Shown here: in pieces, positions 23,401 through 36,262 of the stretch
How positions within the stretch are numbered: the stretch's first letter is position 1
Layout of the letters: each line of letters begins with the position of its first letter
Assembly: GCA_961205875.1 (NCBI GenBank)
Contig: OY540812.1
Coordinates: 33,985,098 to 34,049,097 of the forward strand
From: Sialis fuliginosa
Lineage: Eukaryota; Arthropoda; Insecta; Megaloptera; Sialidae
Direction of reading: 5' to 3'
DNA: 64,000 nt
Position numbers and translations under genes: made by a program
Notes under the pieces: generated by a model
Told to the model about the DNA's origin: nothing
Database searches by the model: none
What the model saw: only the letters and a program-made list of their open reading frames with translations

Positions 23401-26400
23401 TATGTTTATGTTTATGTTTATGTTTATGTTTATGTTTATGTTTAAGTTTATGTTTATGTTTATGTTTATGTTTATGTTTATGTTTATGTTTATGTTTTAG
23501 TTTATGGTTATGTTTATGTTTATGTTTATGTTTATGTTTGTGTTCATGTTTATGTTTATGTTTATGTTTATGTTTATGTTTATGTTTATGTTTATGTTTA
23601 TGTTTAGGTTTATGTTTATGTTTATGTTTATGTTTTAATTTATGTTTAAGTTTATGATTATGTTTATGTTTAAGCTTATGTTTAAAATTATTATTTGAGT
23701 TTATGTGTATGTTTTTTTTTATGTTTTTGTTTATGTTTATGTTTATGTTTATATTTATGTTTATGTTTATGTTTATGTTTATGTTTATGTTTGTGTTTAT
23801 GTTTATGTTTATGTTTATGTTTATGTTTATGTTTATGTTTATGTTGATGTTTATGTTTATGTTAATGTTTATGTTAATGTTTATGTTAATGTTTATGTTT
23901 ATGTTTATGTTTATGTTTATGTTTATGTTTTAATTTATGTTTATGTTTATGTTTATGTTTATGTTTATGATTATGTTTATGTTTATGTTTATGTTTATGT
24001 TTATGTTTATGTTTATGTTTATGTTTAAGTTCATGTTTATGTTTAAGTTTATGTTTATGTTTATGTTTATGTTTATGTTTATGTTTATGTTTATGTTTAT
24101 GTTTATGTTTTAGTTTATGTTTATGTTTATGTTTATGTTTATGTTTATGTTTGTGTTTATGTTTATGTTTATGTTTATGTTTATGTTTATGTTTATGTTT
24201 ATGTTTATGTTTAAGTTTATGTTTAAGTTTATATTTATGTTTATATTTATGTTTATATTTATGTTTATGTTTACGTTTATGTTTATGTTTATGTTTATGT
24301 TTATGTTTATGTTTATGTTTATGTTTATGTTTATGTTTATGTTTATGTTTATGTTTATGTTTATGTTTATGTTTATGTTTATGTTTATGTTTATGTTTAA
24401 GTTTATGTTTATGTTTAAGTTTATGTTTATGTTTATGTTTATGTTTATGTTTATGTTTATGTTTATGTTTAAGTTTATGTTTATGTTTAAGTTTATGTTT
24501 AAGTTTATGTTTATGTTTATGTTTATGTTTATGTTTATGTTTATGTTTATGTTTATGTTTATGTTTATGTTTAAGTTTATGTTTATGTTTAAGTTTATGT
24601 TTATGTTTATGTTTATGTTTATGTTTATGTTTATGTTTATGTTTATGTTTATGTTTAAGTTTATGTTTATGTATATGTTTATGTTTATGTTTATGTTTAT
24701 GTTTAAGTTTATGTTTATGTTTATGTTTATGTTTATGTTTAGGTTTATGTTTATGTTTATGTTTATGTTTTAATTTATGTTTAAGTTTATGATTATGTTT
24801 ATGTTTAAGCTTATGTTTAAAATTATTATTTGAGTTTATGTGTATGTTTTTTTTATGTTTTTGTTTATGTTTATGTTTATGTTTATATTTATGTTTATGT
24901 TTATGTTTATGTTTATGTTTGTGTTTATGTTTATGTTTATGTTTATGTTTATGTTTATGTTTATGTTGATGTTTATGTTTATGTTAATGTTTATGTTAAT
25001 GTTTATGTTAATGTTTATGTTTATGTTTATGTTTATGTTTATGTTTTAATTTATGTTTATGTTTATGTTTATGTTTATGTTTATGATTATGTTTATGTTT
25101 ATGTTTATGTTTATGTTTATGATTAAGTTCATGTTTATGTTTAAGTTTATGTTTATGTTTATGTTTATGTTTATGTTTATGTTTATGTTTATGTTTTAGT
25201 TTATGTTTATGTTTATGTTTATGTTTATGTTTATATTTATGTTTATGTTTATGTTAATGTTTATGTTTATGTTTATGTTTATATTTATGTTTATGTTTAT
25301 GTTTATGTTTATGTTTATGTTTATGTTTATGTTTAAGTTTATGTTTATGTTTATGTTTATGTTTATGTTTATGTTTATGTTTATGTTTATGTTTATGTTT
25401 TAGTTTATGGTTATGTTTATGTTTATGTTTATGTTTATGTTTGTGTTCATGTTTATGTTTATGTTTATGTTTATGTTTATGTTTATGTTTATGTTTAAGT
25501 TTATGTTTAAGTTTATGTTTATGTTTATATTTATGTTAATATTTATGTTTATGTTTATGTTTATGTTTATGTTTATGTTTATGTTTATGTTTATGTTTAT
25601 GTTTATGTTTATGTTTATGTTTATGTTTATGTTTATGTTTATGTTTATGTTTATGTTTATGTTTATGTTTATGTTTAAGTTTATGTTTATGTTTATGTTT
25701 ATGTTTATGTTTATGTTTAAGTTTATGTTTATGTTTAAGTTTATGTTTAAGTTTATGTTTATGTTTATGTTTATGTTTATGTTTATGTTTATGTTTATGT
25801 TTAAGTTTATGTTTATGTTTATATTTATGTTAATATTTATGTTTATGTTTATGTTTATGTTTATGTTTATGTTTATGTTCATGTTTATGTTTATGTTTAT
25901 GTTTATGTTTATGTTTATGTTTATGTTTATGTTTATGTTTATGTTTATGTTTATGTTTATGTTTAAGTTTATGTTTATGTTTATGTTTATGTTTATGTTT
26001 ATGTTTAAGTTTATGTTTATGTTTAAGTTTATGTTTAAGTTTATGTTTATGTTTATGTTTATGTTTATGTTTATGTTTATGTTTATGTTTATGTTTATGT
26101 TTATGTTTATGTTTATGTTTATGTTTATGTTTATGTTTATGTTTATGTTTATGTTTAAGTTTATGTTTATGTTTAAGTTTATGTTTATGTTTATGTTTAT
26201 GTTTATGTTTATGTTTATGTTAATGTTTATGTTTATGTTTAAGTTTGTGTTTATAATTATGTTTATGTTTATGTTTATGTATAAGTTTATGTTTATGTTT
26301 ATGTTTATGTTTATGTTTATGTTTATGTTTATGTTTATGTTTAAGTTTATGTTTATGTATATGTTTATGTTTATGTTTATGTTTAAGTTTATGTTTATGT

Positions 26401-28634
26401 TAATGTTTATGTTTATGTTTATGTTTATGTTTATGTTTATGTTTAAATTTATATTTAAGTTTATGTTTAAGTTTATGTTTATGTTTAAGTTTATGTTTAT
26501 GTTTATGTTTATGTTTATGTTTATGTTTATGTTTATGTTTATGTTTATGTTTATGTTTATGTTTATGTTTATGTTTATGTTTAAGTTTATGTTTATGTTT
26601 AAGTTTATGTTTATGTTTATGTTTATGTTTATGTTTATGTTTATGTTTATGTTTATGTTTATGTTTAAGTTTATGTTTATGTATATGTTTATGTTTATGT
26701 TTATGTTTATGTTTAAGTTTATGTTTATGTTTATGTTTATGTTTATGTTTAGGTTTATGTTTATGTTTATGTTTATGTTTTAATTTATGTTTAAGTTTAT
26801 GATTATGTTTATGTTTAAGCTTATGTTTAAAATTATTATTTGAGTTTATGTGTATGTTTTTTTTATGTTTTTGTTTATGTTTATGTTTATGTTTATATTT
26901 ATGTTTATGTTTATGTTTATGTTTATGTTTGTGTTTATGTTTATGTTTATGTTTATGTTTATGTTTATGTTTATGTTGATGTTTATGTTTATGTTAATGT
27001 TTATGTTAATGTTTATGTTAATGTTTATGTTTATGTTTATGTTTATGTTTATGTTTTAATTTATGTTTATGTTTATGTTTATGTTTATGTTTATGATTAT
27101 GTTTATGTTTATGTTTATGTTTATGTTTATGATTAAGTTCATGTTTATGTTTAAGTTTATGTTTATGTTTATGTTTATGTTTATGTTTATGTTTATGTTT
27201 ATGTTTTAGTTTATGTTTATGTTTATGTTTATGTTTATGTTTATATTTATGTTTATGTTTATGTTAATGTTTATGTTTATGTTTATGTTTATATTTATGT
27301 TTATGTTTATGTTTATGTTTATGTTTATGTTTATGTTTATGTTTAAGTTTATGTTTATGTTTATGTTTATGTTTATGTTTATGTTTATGTTTATGTTTAT
27401 GTTTATGTTTTAGTTTATGGTTATGTTTATGTTTATGTTTATGTTTATGTTTGTGTTCATGTTTATGTTTATGTTTATGTTTATGTTTATGTTTATGTTT
27501 ATGTTTAAGTTTATGTTTAAGTTTATGTTTATGTTTATATTTATGTTAATATTTATGTTTATGTTTATGTTTATGTTTATGTTTATGTTTATGTTTATGT
27601 TTATGTTTATGTTTATGTTTATGTTTATGTTTATGTTTATGTTTATGTTTATGTTTATGTTTATGTTTATGTTTATGTTTATGTTTAAGTTTATGTTTAT
27701 GTTTATGTTTATGTTTATGTTTATGTTTAAGTTTATGTTTATGTTTAAGTTTATGTTTAAGTTTATGTTTATGTTTATGTTTATGTTTATGTTTATGTTT
27801 ATGTTTATGTTTAAGTTTATGTTTATGTTTATATTTATGTTAATATTTATGTTTATGTTTATGTTTATGTTTATGTTTATGTTTATGTTCATGTTTATGT
27901 TTATGTTTATGTTTATGTTTATGTTTATGTTTATGTTTATGTTTATGTTTATGTTTATGTTTATGTTTATGTTTATGTTTAAGTTTATGTTTATGTTTAT
28001 GTTTATGTTTATGTTTATGTTTAAGTTTATGTTTATGTTTAAGTTTATGTTTAAGTTTATGTTTATGTTTATGTTTATGTTTATGTTTATGTTTATGTTT
28101 ATGTTTATGTTTATGTTTATGTTTATGTTTATGTTTATGTTTATGTTTATGTTTATGTTTATGTTTAAGTTTATGTTTATGTTTAAGTTTATGTTTATGT
28201 TTATGTTTATGTTTATGTTTATGTTTATGTTTATGTTAATGTTTATGTTTATGTTTAAGTTTGTGTTTATAATTATGTTTATGTTTATGTTTATGTATAA
28301 GTTTATGTTTATGTTTATGTTTATGTTTATGTTTATGTTTATGTTTATGTTTATGTTTAAGTTTATGTTTATGTATATGTTTATGTTTATGTTTATGTTT
28401 AAGTTTATGTTTATGTTAATGTTTATGTTTATGTTTATGTTTATGTTTATGTTTATGTTTAAATTTATATTTAAGTTTATGTTTATGTTTATGTTTAAGT
28501 CTATGTTTATGTTTATGTTTTAATTTATGTTTAAGTTTATGTTTAAGTTTATGTTTTATTTATGTTTAAGTAATGTTTATGTTTATGTTCAAATTTATGT
28601 TTAAATTTATGTTCAAATTTATGTTTAAGTTTAT
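20402..28634 (+). repeat. Giant T-arm 6, 8,233 bp, with nested internal units
   Basis: Longest T-arm. AAGCTT markers at 20907, 21748, 22871, 23633, 24768 and 26778. Internal units alternate between about 0.76-0.84 kb and 1.12-1.14 kb, with one of 2.0 kb. The GTTTTAG plus TTTATGG landmark recurs at 23,500, 25,402 and 27,412. 24,768-26,778 and 26,778 onward are near-copies about 2.01 kb apart. AAGTTTGTGTTTATAATT at 26241 and 28257. Confidence 0.95.
24768..28520 (+). repeat. About 2.01-kb tandem duplication within T-arm 6
   Basis: Markers at 24768 and 26778, TTTATGG landmarks at 25,402 and 27,412, and paired ATATTTATGTTAATATT landmarks all repeat 2,010 bp apart. Near 26,460 the first copy jumps from the arm-end block back into internal-unit sequence, marking an unequal-exchange joint. 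Confidence 0.85.
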
Positions 28635-28640
28635 TTAAAC

Positions 28641-29999
28641 ATAAACTTAATCATAAACTTAAACATAATTTTAAACTAAAATTAAAACAAACTTAATTGT
28701 AAATTAAAACATAAACTTAAACATAAACTTAATCATAAACTTAATCATAAACTTAATAATAAACTTAATCATAAATTTAATCATAAACTTAAACATAAAC
28801 TTAAACCTAAACTTAATCATAAACTTTATCATAAACTTAAACATAAACTTAATCATAAAATTAATCATAAACTTAATCATAAACTTAAACATAAACTTTA
28901 TCATAAACTTAAACATAAATTAAAACATAAACATAAACTTAAACATAAACTTAATCATAAACTTAAACATAAACTTAATCATAAACCTAAACATAAACTT
29001 AAACATAAACTTAAACATAAACTTAAACATAAACTTAATCATAAACTTAATCATAAACTTAAACATAAACTTAATCATAAACTTAAACATAAACTTAATC
29101 ATAAACTTAAAGATAAACTTAATCATAAACTTAAACATAAACTTAAACATAAACTTAAACATAAACTTAATCATAAACTTAATCATAAACTTAAACATAA
29201 ACTTAATCATAAACTTAAAGATAAACTTAATCATAAACTTAATCATAAATTTAATCATAAACTTAAACATAAACTTCAACCTAAACTTAATCATAAACTT
29301 AATCATAAACTTAATCATAAACTTAAACATTAACTTAATCATAAAATTAATCATAAACTTAATCATAAACTTAAACATAAACTTTATCATAAACTTAAAC
29401 ATAAATTAAAACATAAACATAAACTTAAACATAAACTTAATTATAAACTTAAACATAAACTTAATCATAAACCTAAACATAAACTTAAACATAAACTTAA
29501 ACATAAACTTAAACATAAACTTAATCATAAACTTAATCATAAACTTAATCATAAACTTAAACATAAACTTAAAGATAAACTTAGGCATAAACTTAATCAT
29601 AAAATTAAACATAAACTTAATCATAAACTTAATCATAAACTTAAACATAAACTTAATCATAAACTTAAAGATAAACTTAATCATAATCTAAATCATAAAC
29701 TTAATCATAAACTTAATCATAAACTTATTCATAAACTTAATCATAAACTTAAACATAAACTTAAACATAAACTTAATCATAAACTTAAACATAAACTTAA
29801 ACATAAACTTAATCATAAACTTAATCATAAACTTAATCATAAACTTAATCATAAACTTAAACATAAACATAAACATAAACATAAACATAAACATAAACAT
29901 AAACATAAACTTAACATAAACATAAACATAAACATAAACATAAACATAAACATAAACATAAACATAAACATAAACATAAACATAAACATAAACATAAAC
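28641..29999 (-). repeat. A-arm 7, 1,359 bp
   Basis: From 28,704 it copies A-arm 6 at +9.875 kb with the same rare landmarks (CTTAGGCAT at 29,582, CTTATTCAT). The entry block is fuller than in A-arm 6 but loses a few bases (AAAACAAACTTAATTG near 28,684). Confidence 0.95.
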
Positions 30000-30264
30000 A
30001 ACACATTTCGTCTCAATTCGATTTTGCATAGAAAAATAATTATATAAAATCTTCCTCAAGACAGATTAGATACAAATCGACTCGATTTGTATTAATTCGG
30101 TGTATTTTGTATTTATTCGTTAATAGTTGTCTTGATTCGTTTCAAACAGTCTATTTTAACCAGTTTTTTATATCAATTCGAAAAGTTTCAGCGCTAATCA
30201 GAAATTAAGAGTCAAAATGTCTAGATTTGACTTAATTTGATGTTATTTGAGTGATATGATGCAT
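30000..30264 (+). repeat. 265-bp core 7
   Basis: Complete, consensus type, 9,863 bp from core 6. Confidence 0.97.
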
Positions 30265-31642
30265 GTTTATGTTTAAGATTATGTTTATGTTTATGTTTAT
30301 GTTTATGTTTATGTTTATGTTTATGTTTATGTTTATGTTTATGTTTATGTTTATGTTTATGTTTATGTTTATGTTTATGTTTATGTTTATGTTTAAGTTC
30401 ATGTTTATGTTTATGTTTATATTTATGTTTATATTTATGTTTATGTTTATGTTTATGTTTATGTTTATGTTTATGTTTATGTTTATGTTTATGTTTATGT
30501 TTATGTTTATGTTTATGTTTATGTTTATGTTTATGTTTATGTTTATGTTTATGTTTATGTTTATGTTTATGTTTATGTTTATGTTTATGATTATGTTTAT
30601 GTTTATGTTTATGTTTATGTTTATGTTTATGTTTATGTTTATGTTTAAGTTTATGTTTATGTTTATGTTTATGTTTATGTTTATGTTTATGTTTATGTTT
30701 ATGTTTATGTTTATGTTTAAGTTTTAGTTTATGTTTATGTTTATGTTTATGTTTATGTTTAAGTTTTAGTTTATGTTTATGTTTATGTTTATGTTTATGT
30801 TTATGTTTGTGTTCATGTTTATGTTTATGTTTATGTTTATGTTTATGTTTAAGTTTATGTTTAAGTTTATGTTTATGTTTATATTTATGTTTATATTTAT
30901 GTTTATGTTTATGTTTATGTTTATGTTTATGTTTATGTTTATGTTTATGTTTATGTTTATGTTTATGTTTATGTTTATGTTTATGTTTATGTTTATGTTT
31001 ATGTTTATGTTTATGTTTATGTTTATGTTTAAGTTTATGTTTATGTTTATGTTTATGTTTATGTTTATGTTTAAGTTTATGTTTATGTTTAAGTTTATGT
31101 TTAAGTTTATGTTTATGTTTATGTTTATGTTTATGTTTATGTTTATGTTTATGTTTATGTTTATGTTTATGTTTATGTTTATGTTTAAGTTTATGTTTAT
31201 GTTTAAGTTTATGTTTATGTTTATGTTTATGTTTATGTTTATGTTTATGTTTATGTTTATGTTAATGTTTATGTTTATGTTTAAGTTTGTGTTTATAATT
31301 ATGTTTATGTTTATGTTTATGTATAAGTTTATGTTTATGTTTATGTTTATGTTTATGTTTATGTTTATGTTTAAGTTTATGTTTATGTATATGTTTATGT
31401 TTATGTTTATGTTTAAGTTTATGTTTATGTTAATGTTTATGTTTATGTTTATGTTTATGTTTATGTTTAAATTTATATTTAAGTTTATGTTTATGTTTAT
31501 GTTTAAGTCTATGTTTATGTTTATGTTTTAATTTATGTTTAAGTTTATGTTTAAGTTTATGTTTTATTTATGTTTAAGTAATGTTTATGTTTATGTTCAA
31601 ATTTATGTTTAAATTTATGTTAAAATTTATGTTTAAGTTTAT
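30265..31642 (+). repeat. T-arm 7, 1,378 bp
   Basis: Start matches T-arm 6 (TTTAAGTTCATG, paired ATATTTATG). It has two GTTTTAG elements at 30,721 and 30,764, then the AAGTTTGTGTTTATAATT landmark at 31283 and the arm-end block. No AAGCTT marker. Confidence 0.95.
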
Positions 31643-31648
31643 TTAAAC

Positions 31649-32440
31649 ATAAACTTAATTATAAACTTAAACATAATTTTAAACTAAAATTAAAACATAA
31701 ACTTAATTGTAAATTAAAACATAAACTTAAACATAAACTTAATCATAAACTTAATCATAAACTTAATCATAAACTTAAAGATAAACTTAATCATAATCTA
31801 AATCATAAACTTAATCATAAACTTAATTATAAACTTAATCAGAAACTCAATCATAAACTTAATCATAAACTTAATCATAAATTTAATCATAAACTTAAAC
31901 ATAAACTTAAACCTAAACTTAATCATAAACTTAATCATAAACTTAATCATAAACTAAAACATAAACTTAATCATAAAATTAATCATAAACTTAATCATTA
32001 ACTTAAACATAAACTTTATCATAAACTTAAACATAAATTAAAACATAAACATAAACTTAAACATAAACTTAATCATAAACTTAAACATAAACTTAATCAT
32101 AAACCTAAACATAAACTTAAACATAAACTTAATCATAAACTTAAAGATAAACTTAATCATAAACTTAATCATAAAATTAAACATAAACTTAATCATAAAC
32201 TTAATCATAAACTTAAACATAAACTTAATCATAAAATTAAACATAAACTTAATCATAAACTTAATCATAAACTTAAACATAAACATAATCATAAACTTTA
32301 AGATAAACTTAATCATAATCTAAATCATAAACTTAATCATAAACTTAATCATAAACTTAATCATAAACTTAATCATAAACTTAAACATAAACTTAAACAT
32401 AAACTTATTCATAAACTTATACATAAACTAAAACATAAAC
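31649..32440 (-). repeat. A-arm 8, 792 bp, without the pure CATAAA end
   Basis: The dimer array ends in CTTATTCAT, CTTATACAT and CTAAAACAT right against the core. Both the long pure CATAAA tract and the CTTAA slip are absent, unlike every other complete unit. Confidence 0.94.
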
Positions 32441-32705
32441 AACACATTTCGTCTCAATTCGATTTTGCATAGAAAAATAATTATATAAAATCTTCCTCAA
32501 GACAGATTAGATACAAATCGTCTCGATTTGTATTAATTCGGTGTATTTTGTATTTATTCGTTAATAGTTGTCTTGATTCGTTTCAAACAGTCTATTTTAA
32601 CCAGTTTTTTATATCAATTCGAAAAGTTTCAGCGCTAATCAGAAATTAAGAGTCAAAATGTCTAGATTTGACTTAATTTGATGTTATTTGAGTGATATGA
32701 TGCAT
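32441..32705 (+). repeat. 265-bp core 8 (dyad variant)
   Basis: Complete. ATCGTCTCG replaces ATCGACTCG, so the dyad has 10-bp arms and a 3-base centre. Confidence 0.97.
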
Positions 32706-34779
32706 GTTTATGTTTAAGATTATGTTTATGTTTATGTTTATGTTTATGTTAAGTTCATGTTTATGTTTAAGTTTATGTTTATGTTTATGTTTATGTTTAT
32801 GTTTATGTTTATGTTTATGTTTATTTTTTAGTTTATGTTTATGTTTATGTTTATGTTTATGTTTATGTTTGTGTTTATGTTTATGTTTATGTTTATGTTT
32901 ATGTTTAAGTTTATGTTTATGTTTATGTTTATGTTTATGTTTATGTTTATGTTTATGTTTATGTTTATGTTTATGTTTAAGTTTATGTTTATGTTTATGT
33001 TTATGTTTATGTTTATGTTTATGTTTATGTTTATGTTTATGTTTAAGTTTGTGTTTATGTTTATGTTTATGTTTATGTTTATGTTTATGTTTATGTTTAT
33101 GTTTAAGTTTATGTTTATGTTTATGTTTATGTTTATGTTTATGTTTATGTTTATGTTTAAGTTTATGTTTATGTATATGTTTATGTTTATGTTTATGTTT
33201 AAGTTTATGTTTATGTTAATGTTTATGTTTATGTTTATGTTTATGTTTATGTTTATGTTTATGTTTATGTTTAAATTTATATTTAAGTTTATGTTTATGT
33301 TTATGTTTAAGTCTATGTTTATGTTTATGTTTTAATTTATGTTTAAGTTTATGTTTAAGTTTATGTTTATGTTTATGTTTATGTTTATGTTTATGTTTAT
33401 GTTTATGTTTATGTTTATGTTTATGTTTATGTTTATGTTTTAGTTTATGTTAATGTTTATGTTTATGTTTATGTTTATGTTTGTGTTTATGTTTATGTTT
33501 ATGTTTATGTTTATGTTTAAGTTTATGTTTATGTTTATGTTTATGTTTATGTTTATGTTTATGTTTATGTTTATGTTTATGTTTATGTTTATGTTTATGT
33601 TTATGTTTATGTTTGTGGTTATGTTTATGTTTATGTTTATGTTTATGTTTAAGTTTATGTTTATGTTTATGTTTATGTTTATGTTTATGTTTATGTTTAT
33701 GTTTATGTTTATGTTTATGTTTATGTTTATGTTTATGTTTATGTTTATGTTTATGTTTATGTTTATGTTTATGTTTATGTTTATGTTTATGTTTATGTTT
33801 ATGTTTATGTTTATGTTTATGTTTATGTTTATGTTTATGTTTATGTTTATGTTTATGTTTATGTTTATGTTTATGTTTATGTTTATGTTTATGTTTATGT
33901 TTATGTTTATGTTTATGTTTATGTTTATGTTTATGTTTATGTTTATGTTTATGTTTATGTTTATGTTTATGTTTATGTTTTTATTTAGGTTTATGTTTAT
34001 GTTTATGTTTATGTTTTAATTTATGTTTAAGTTTATGATTATGTTTATGTTTAAGCTTATGTTTAAAATTATTATTTGAGTTTATGTGTATGTTTATGTT
34101 TATGTTTATGTTTATGTTCATGTTTATGTTTATGTTTATGTTTATGTTTATGTTTATGTTTATGTTTATGTTTGTGTTTATGTTTATGTTTATGTTTATG
34201 TTTATGTTTATGTTTATGTTTATGTTTATGTTTAAGTTTATGTTTATGTTTAAGTTTATGTTTAAGTTTATGTTTATGTTTATGTTTATGTTTATGTTTA
34301 TGTTTATGTTTATGTTTATGTTTATGTTTATGTTTATGTTTATGTTTATGTTTATGTTTATGTTTAAGTTTTTGTTTATGTTTAAGTTTATGTTTATGTT
34401 TATGTTTATGTTTATGTTTATGTTTATGTTTATGTTTATGTTTATGTTTATGTTTATGTTTATGTTTATGTTTAAGTTTGTGTTTATAATTATGTTTATG
34501 TTTATGTTTATGTATAAGTTTATGTTTATGTTTATGTTTATGTTTATGTTTATGTTTATGTTTATGTTTATGTTTATGTTTATGTTTATGTTTATGTTTA
34601 TGTTTAAATTTATATTTAAGTTTATGTTTATGTTTATGTTTAAGTCTATGTTTATGTTTATGTTTTAATTTATGTTTAAGTTTATGTTTAAGTTTATGTT
34701 TTATTTATGTTTAAGTAATGTTTATGTTAATGTTCAAATTTATGTTTAAATTTATGTTAAAGTTTATGTTTAAGTTTAT
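32706..34779 (+). repeat. T-arm 8, 2,074 bp
   Basis: Only a few hexamers before a frame-shifting TTAAGTTCATG at 32,748. An early arm-end-like block near 33,325 is followed by a new hexamer run rather than a dyad, showing a joint between two T-arms. AAGCTT marker without T-run at 34014-34092. TTTGTGG near 33,614. Landmark AAGTTTGTG at 34474. Confidence 0.94.
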
Positions 34780-34785
34780 TTAAAC

Positions 34786-36250
34786 ATAAACTTAATCATA
34801 AACTTAAACATAAATTTAAACTAAAATTAAAACATAAACTTAATTATAAATTAAAACATAAACTTAAACATAAACTTAATCATAAACTTAATCATAAACT
34901 TAATAATAAACTTAAACATAAACTTAATCATAAACTTAAAGATAAACTTAATCATAATCTAAATCATAAACTTAATCATAAACTTAATTATAAACTTAAT
35001 CATAAACTTAATCATAAACTTAATCATAAACTTAATCATAAATTTAATCATAAACTTAAACATAAACTTAAACCTAAACTTAATCATAAACTTAATCATA
35101 AACTTAATCATAAACTTAAACATAAACTTAATCATAAAATTAATCATAAACTTAATCATAAACTTAAACATAAACTTTATCATAAACTTAAACATAAATT
35201 AAAACATAAACATAAACTTAAACATAAACTTAATCATAAACTTAAACATAAACTTAATCATAAACCTAAACATAAACTTAAACATAAACTTAAACATAAA
35301 CTTAAACATAAACTTAATCATAAACTTAATCATAAACTTAAACATAAACTTAATCATAAACTTAAAATAAACTTAATCATAAACTTAATCATAAAATTAA
35401 ACATAAACTTAATCATAAACTTAATCATAAACTTAAACATAAACTTAATCATAAACTTAAAGATAAACTTAATCATAATCTAAATCATAAACTTAATCAT
35501 AAACTTAATCATAAACTTAATCATAAACTTAAACATAAACTTAAACATAAACTTAATAATAAACTTAATAATAAACTTAAACATAAACTTAATCATAAAC
35601 TTAAAGATAATTTTAATTATAATCTAAATCATAAACTTAATCATAAACTTAATTATAAACTTAATCATAAACTTAATCATAAACTTAATCATAAACTTAA
35701 TCATAAATTTAATTATAAACTTAAACATAAACTTCAACCTAAACTTAATCATAAACTTAATCATAAACTTAATTATAAACTTAAACATAAACTTAATCAT
35801 AAAATTAATCATAAACTTAATCATAAACTTAAACATAAACATTATCATAAACTTAAACATAAATTAAAACATAAACATAAACTTAAACATAAACTTAATC
35901 ATAAACTTAAACATAAACTTAATCATAAACCTAAACATAAACTTAAACATAAACTTAAACATAAACTTAAACATAAACTTAATCATAAACTTAATCATAA
36001 ACTTAAACATAAACTTAATCATAAACTTAAAGATAAACTTAATCATAAACTTAATCATAAAATTAAACATAAACTTAATCATAAACTTAATCATAAACTT
36101 AAACATAAACTTAATCATAAACTTAAAGATTAACTTAATCATAATCTAAATCATAAACTTAATCATAAACTAAATCATAAACTTAATCATAAACTTAAAC
36201 ATAAACTTAAACATAAACTTAATCATAAACTTATACATAAACTTAAACAT
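34786..36250 (-). repeat. A-arm 9, 1,465 bp
   Basis: Standard entry block and dimers. One hexamer shortened to CTTAAAATAAAC near 35,362. Ends CTTATACATAAACTTAAACAT directly against the core remnant, without a pure CATAAA tract. Confidence 0.95.
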
Positions 36251-36262
36251 GATATGATGCAT
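36251..36262 (+). repeat. Core remnant (last 12 bp only)
   Basis: GATATGATGCAT followed by the normal exit GTTTATGTTTAAGATTATG. The first 253 bp of the core are missing, so the A-arm is joined to the core tail. Confidence 0.9.
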
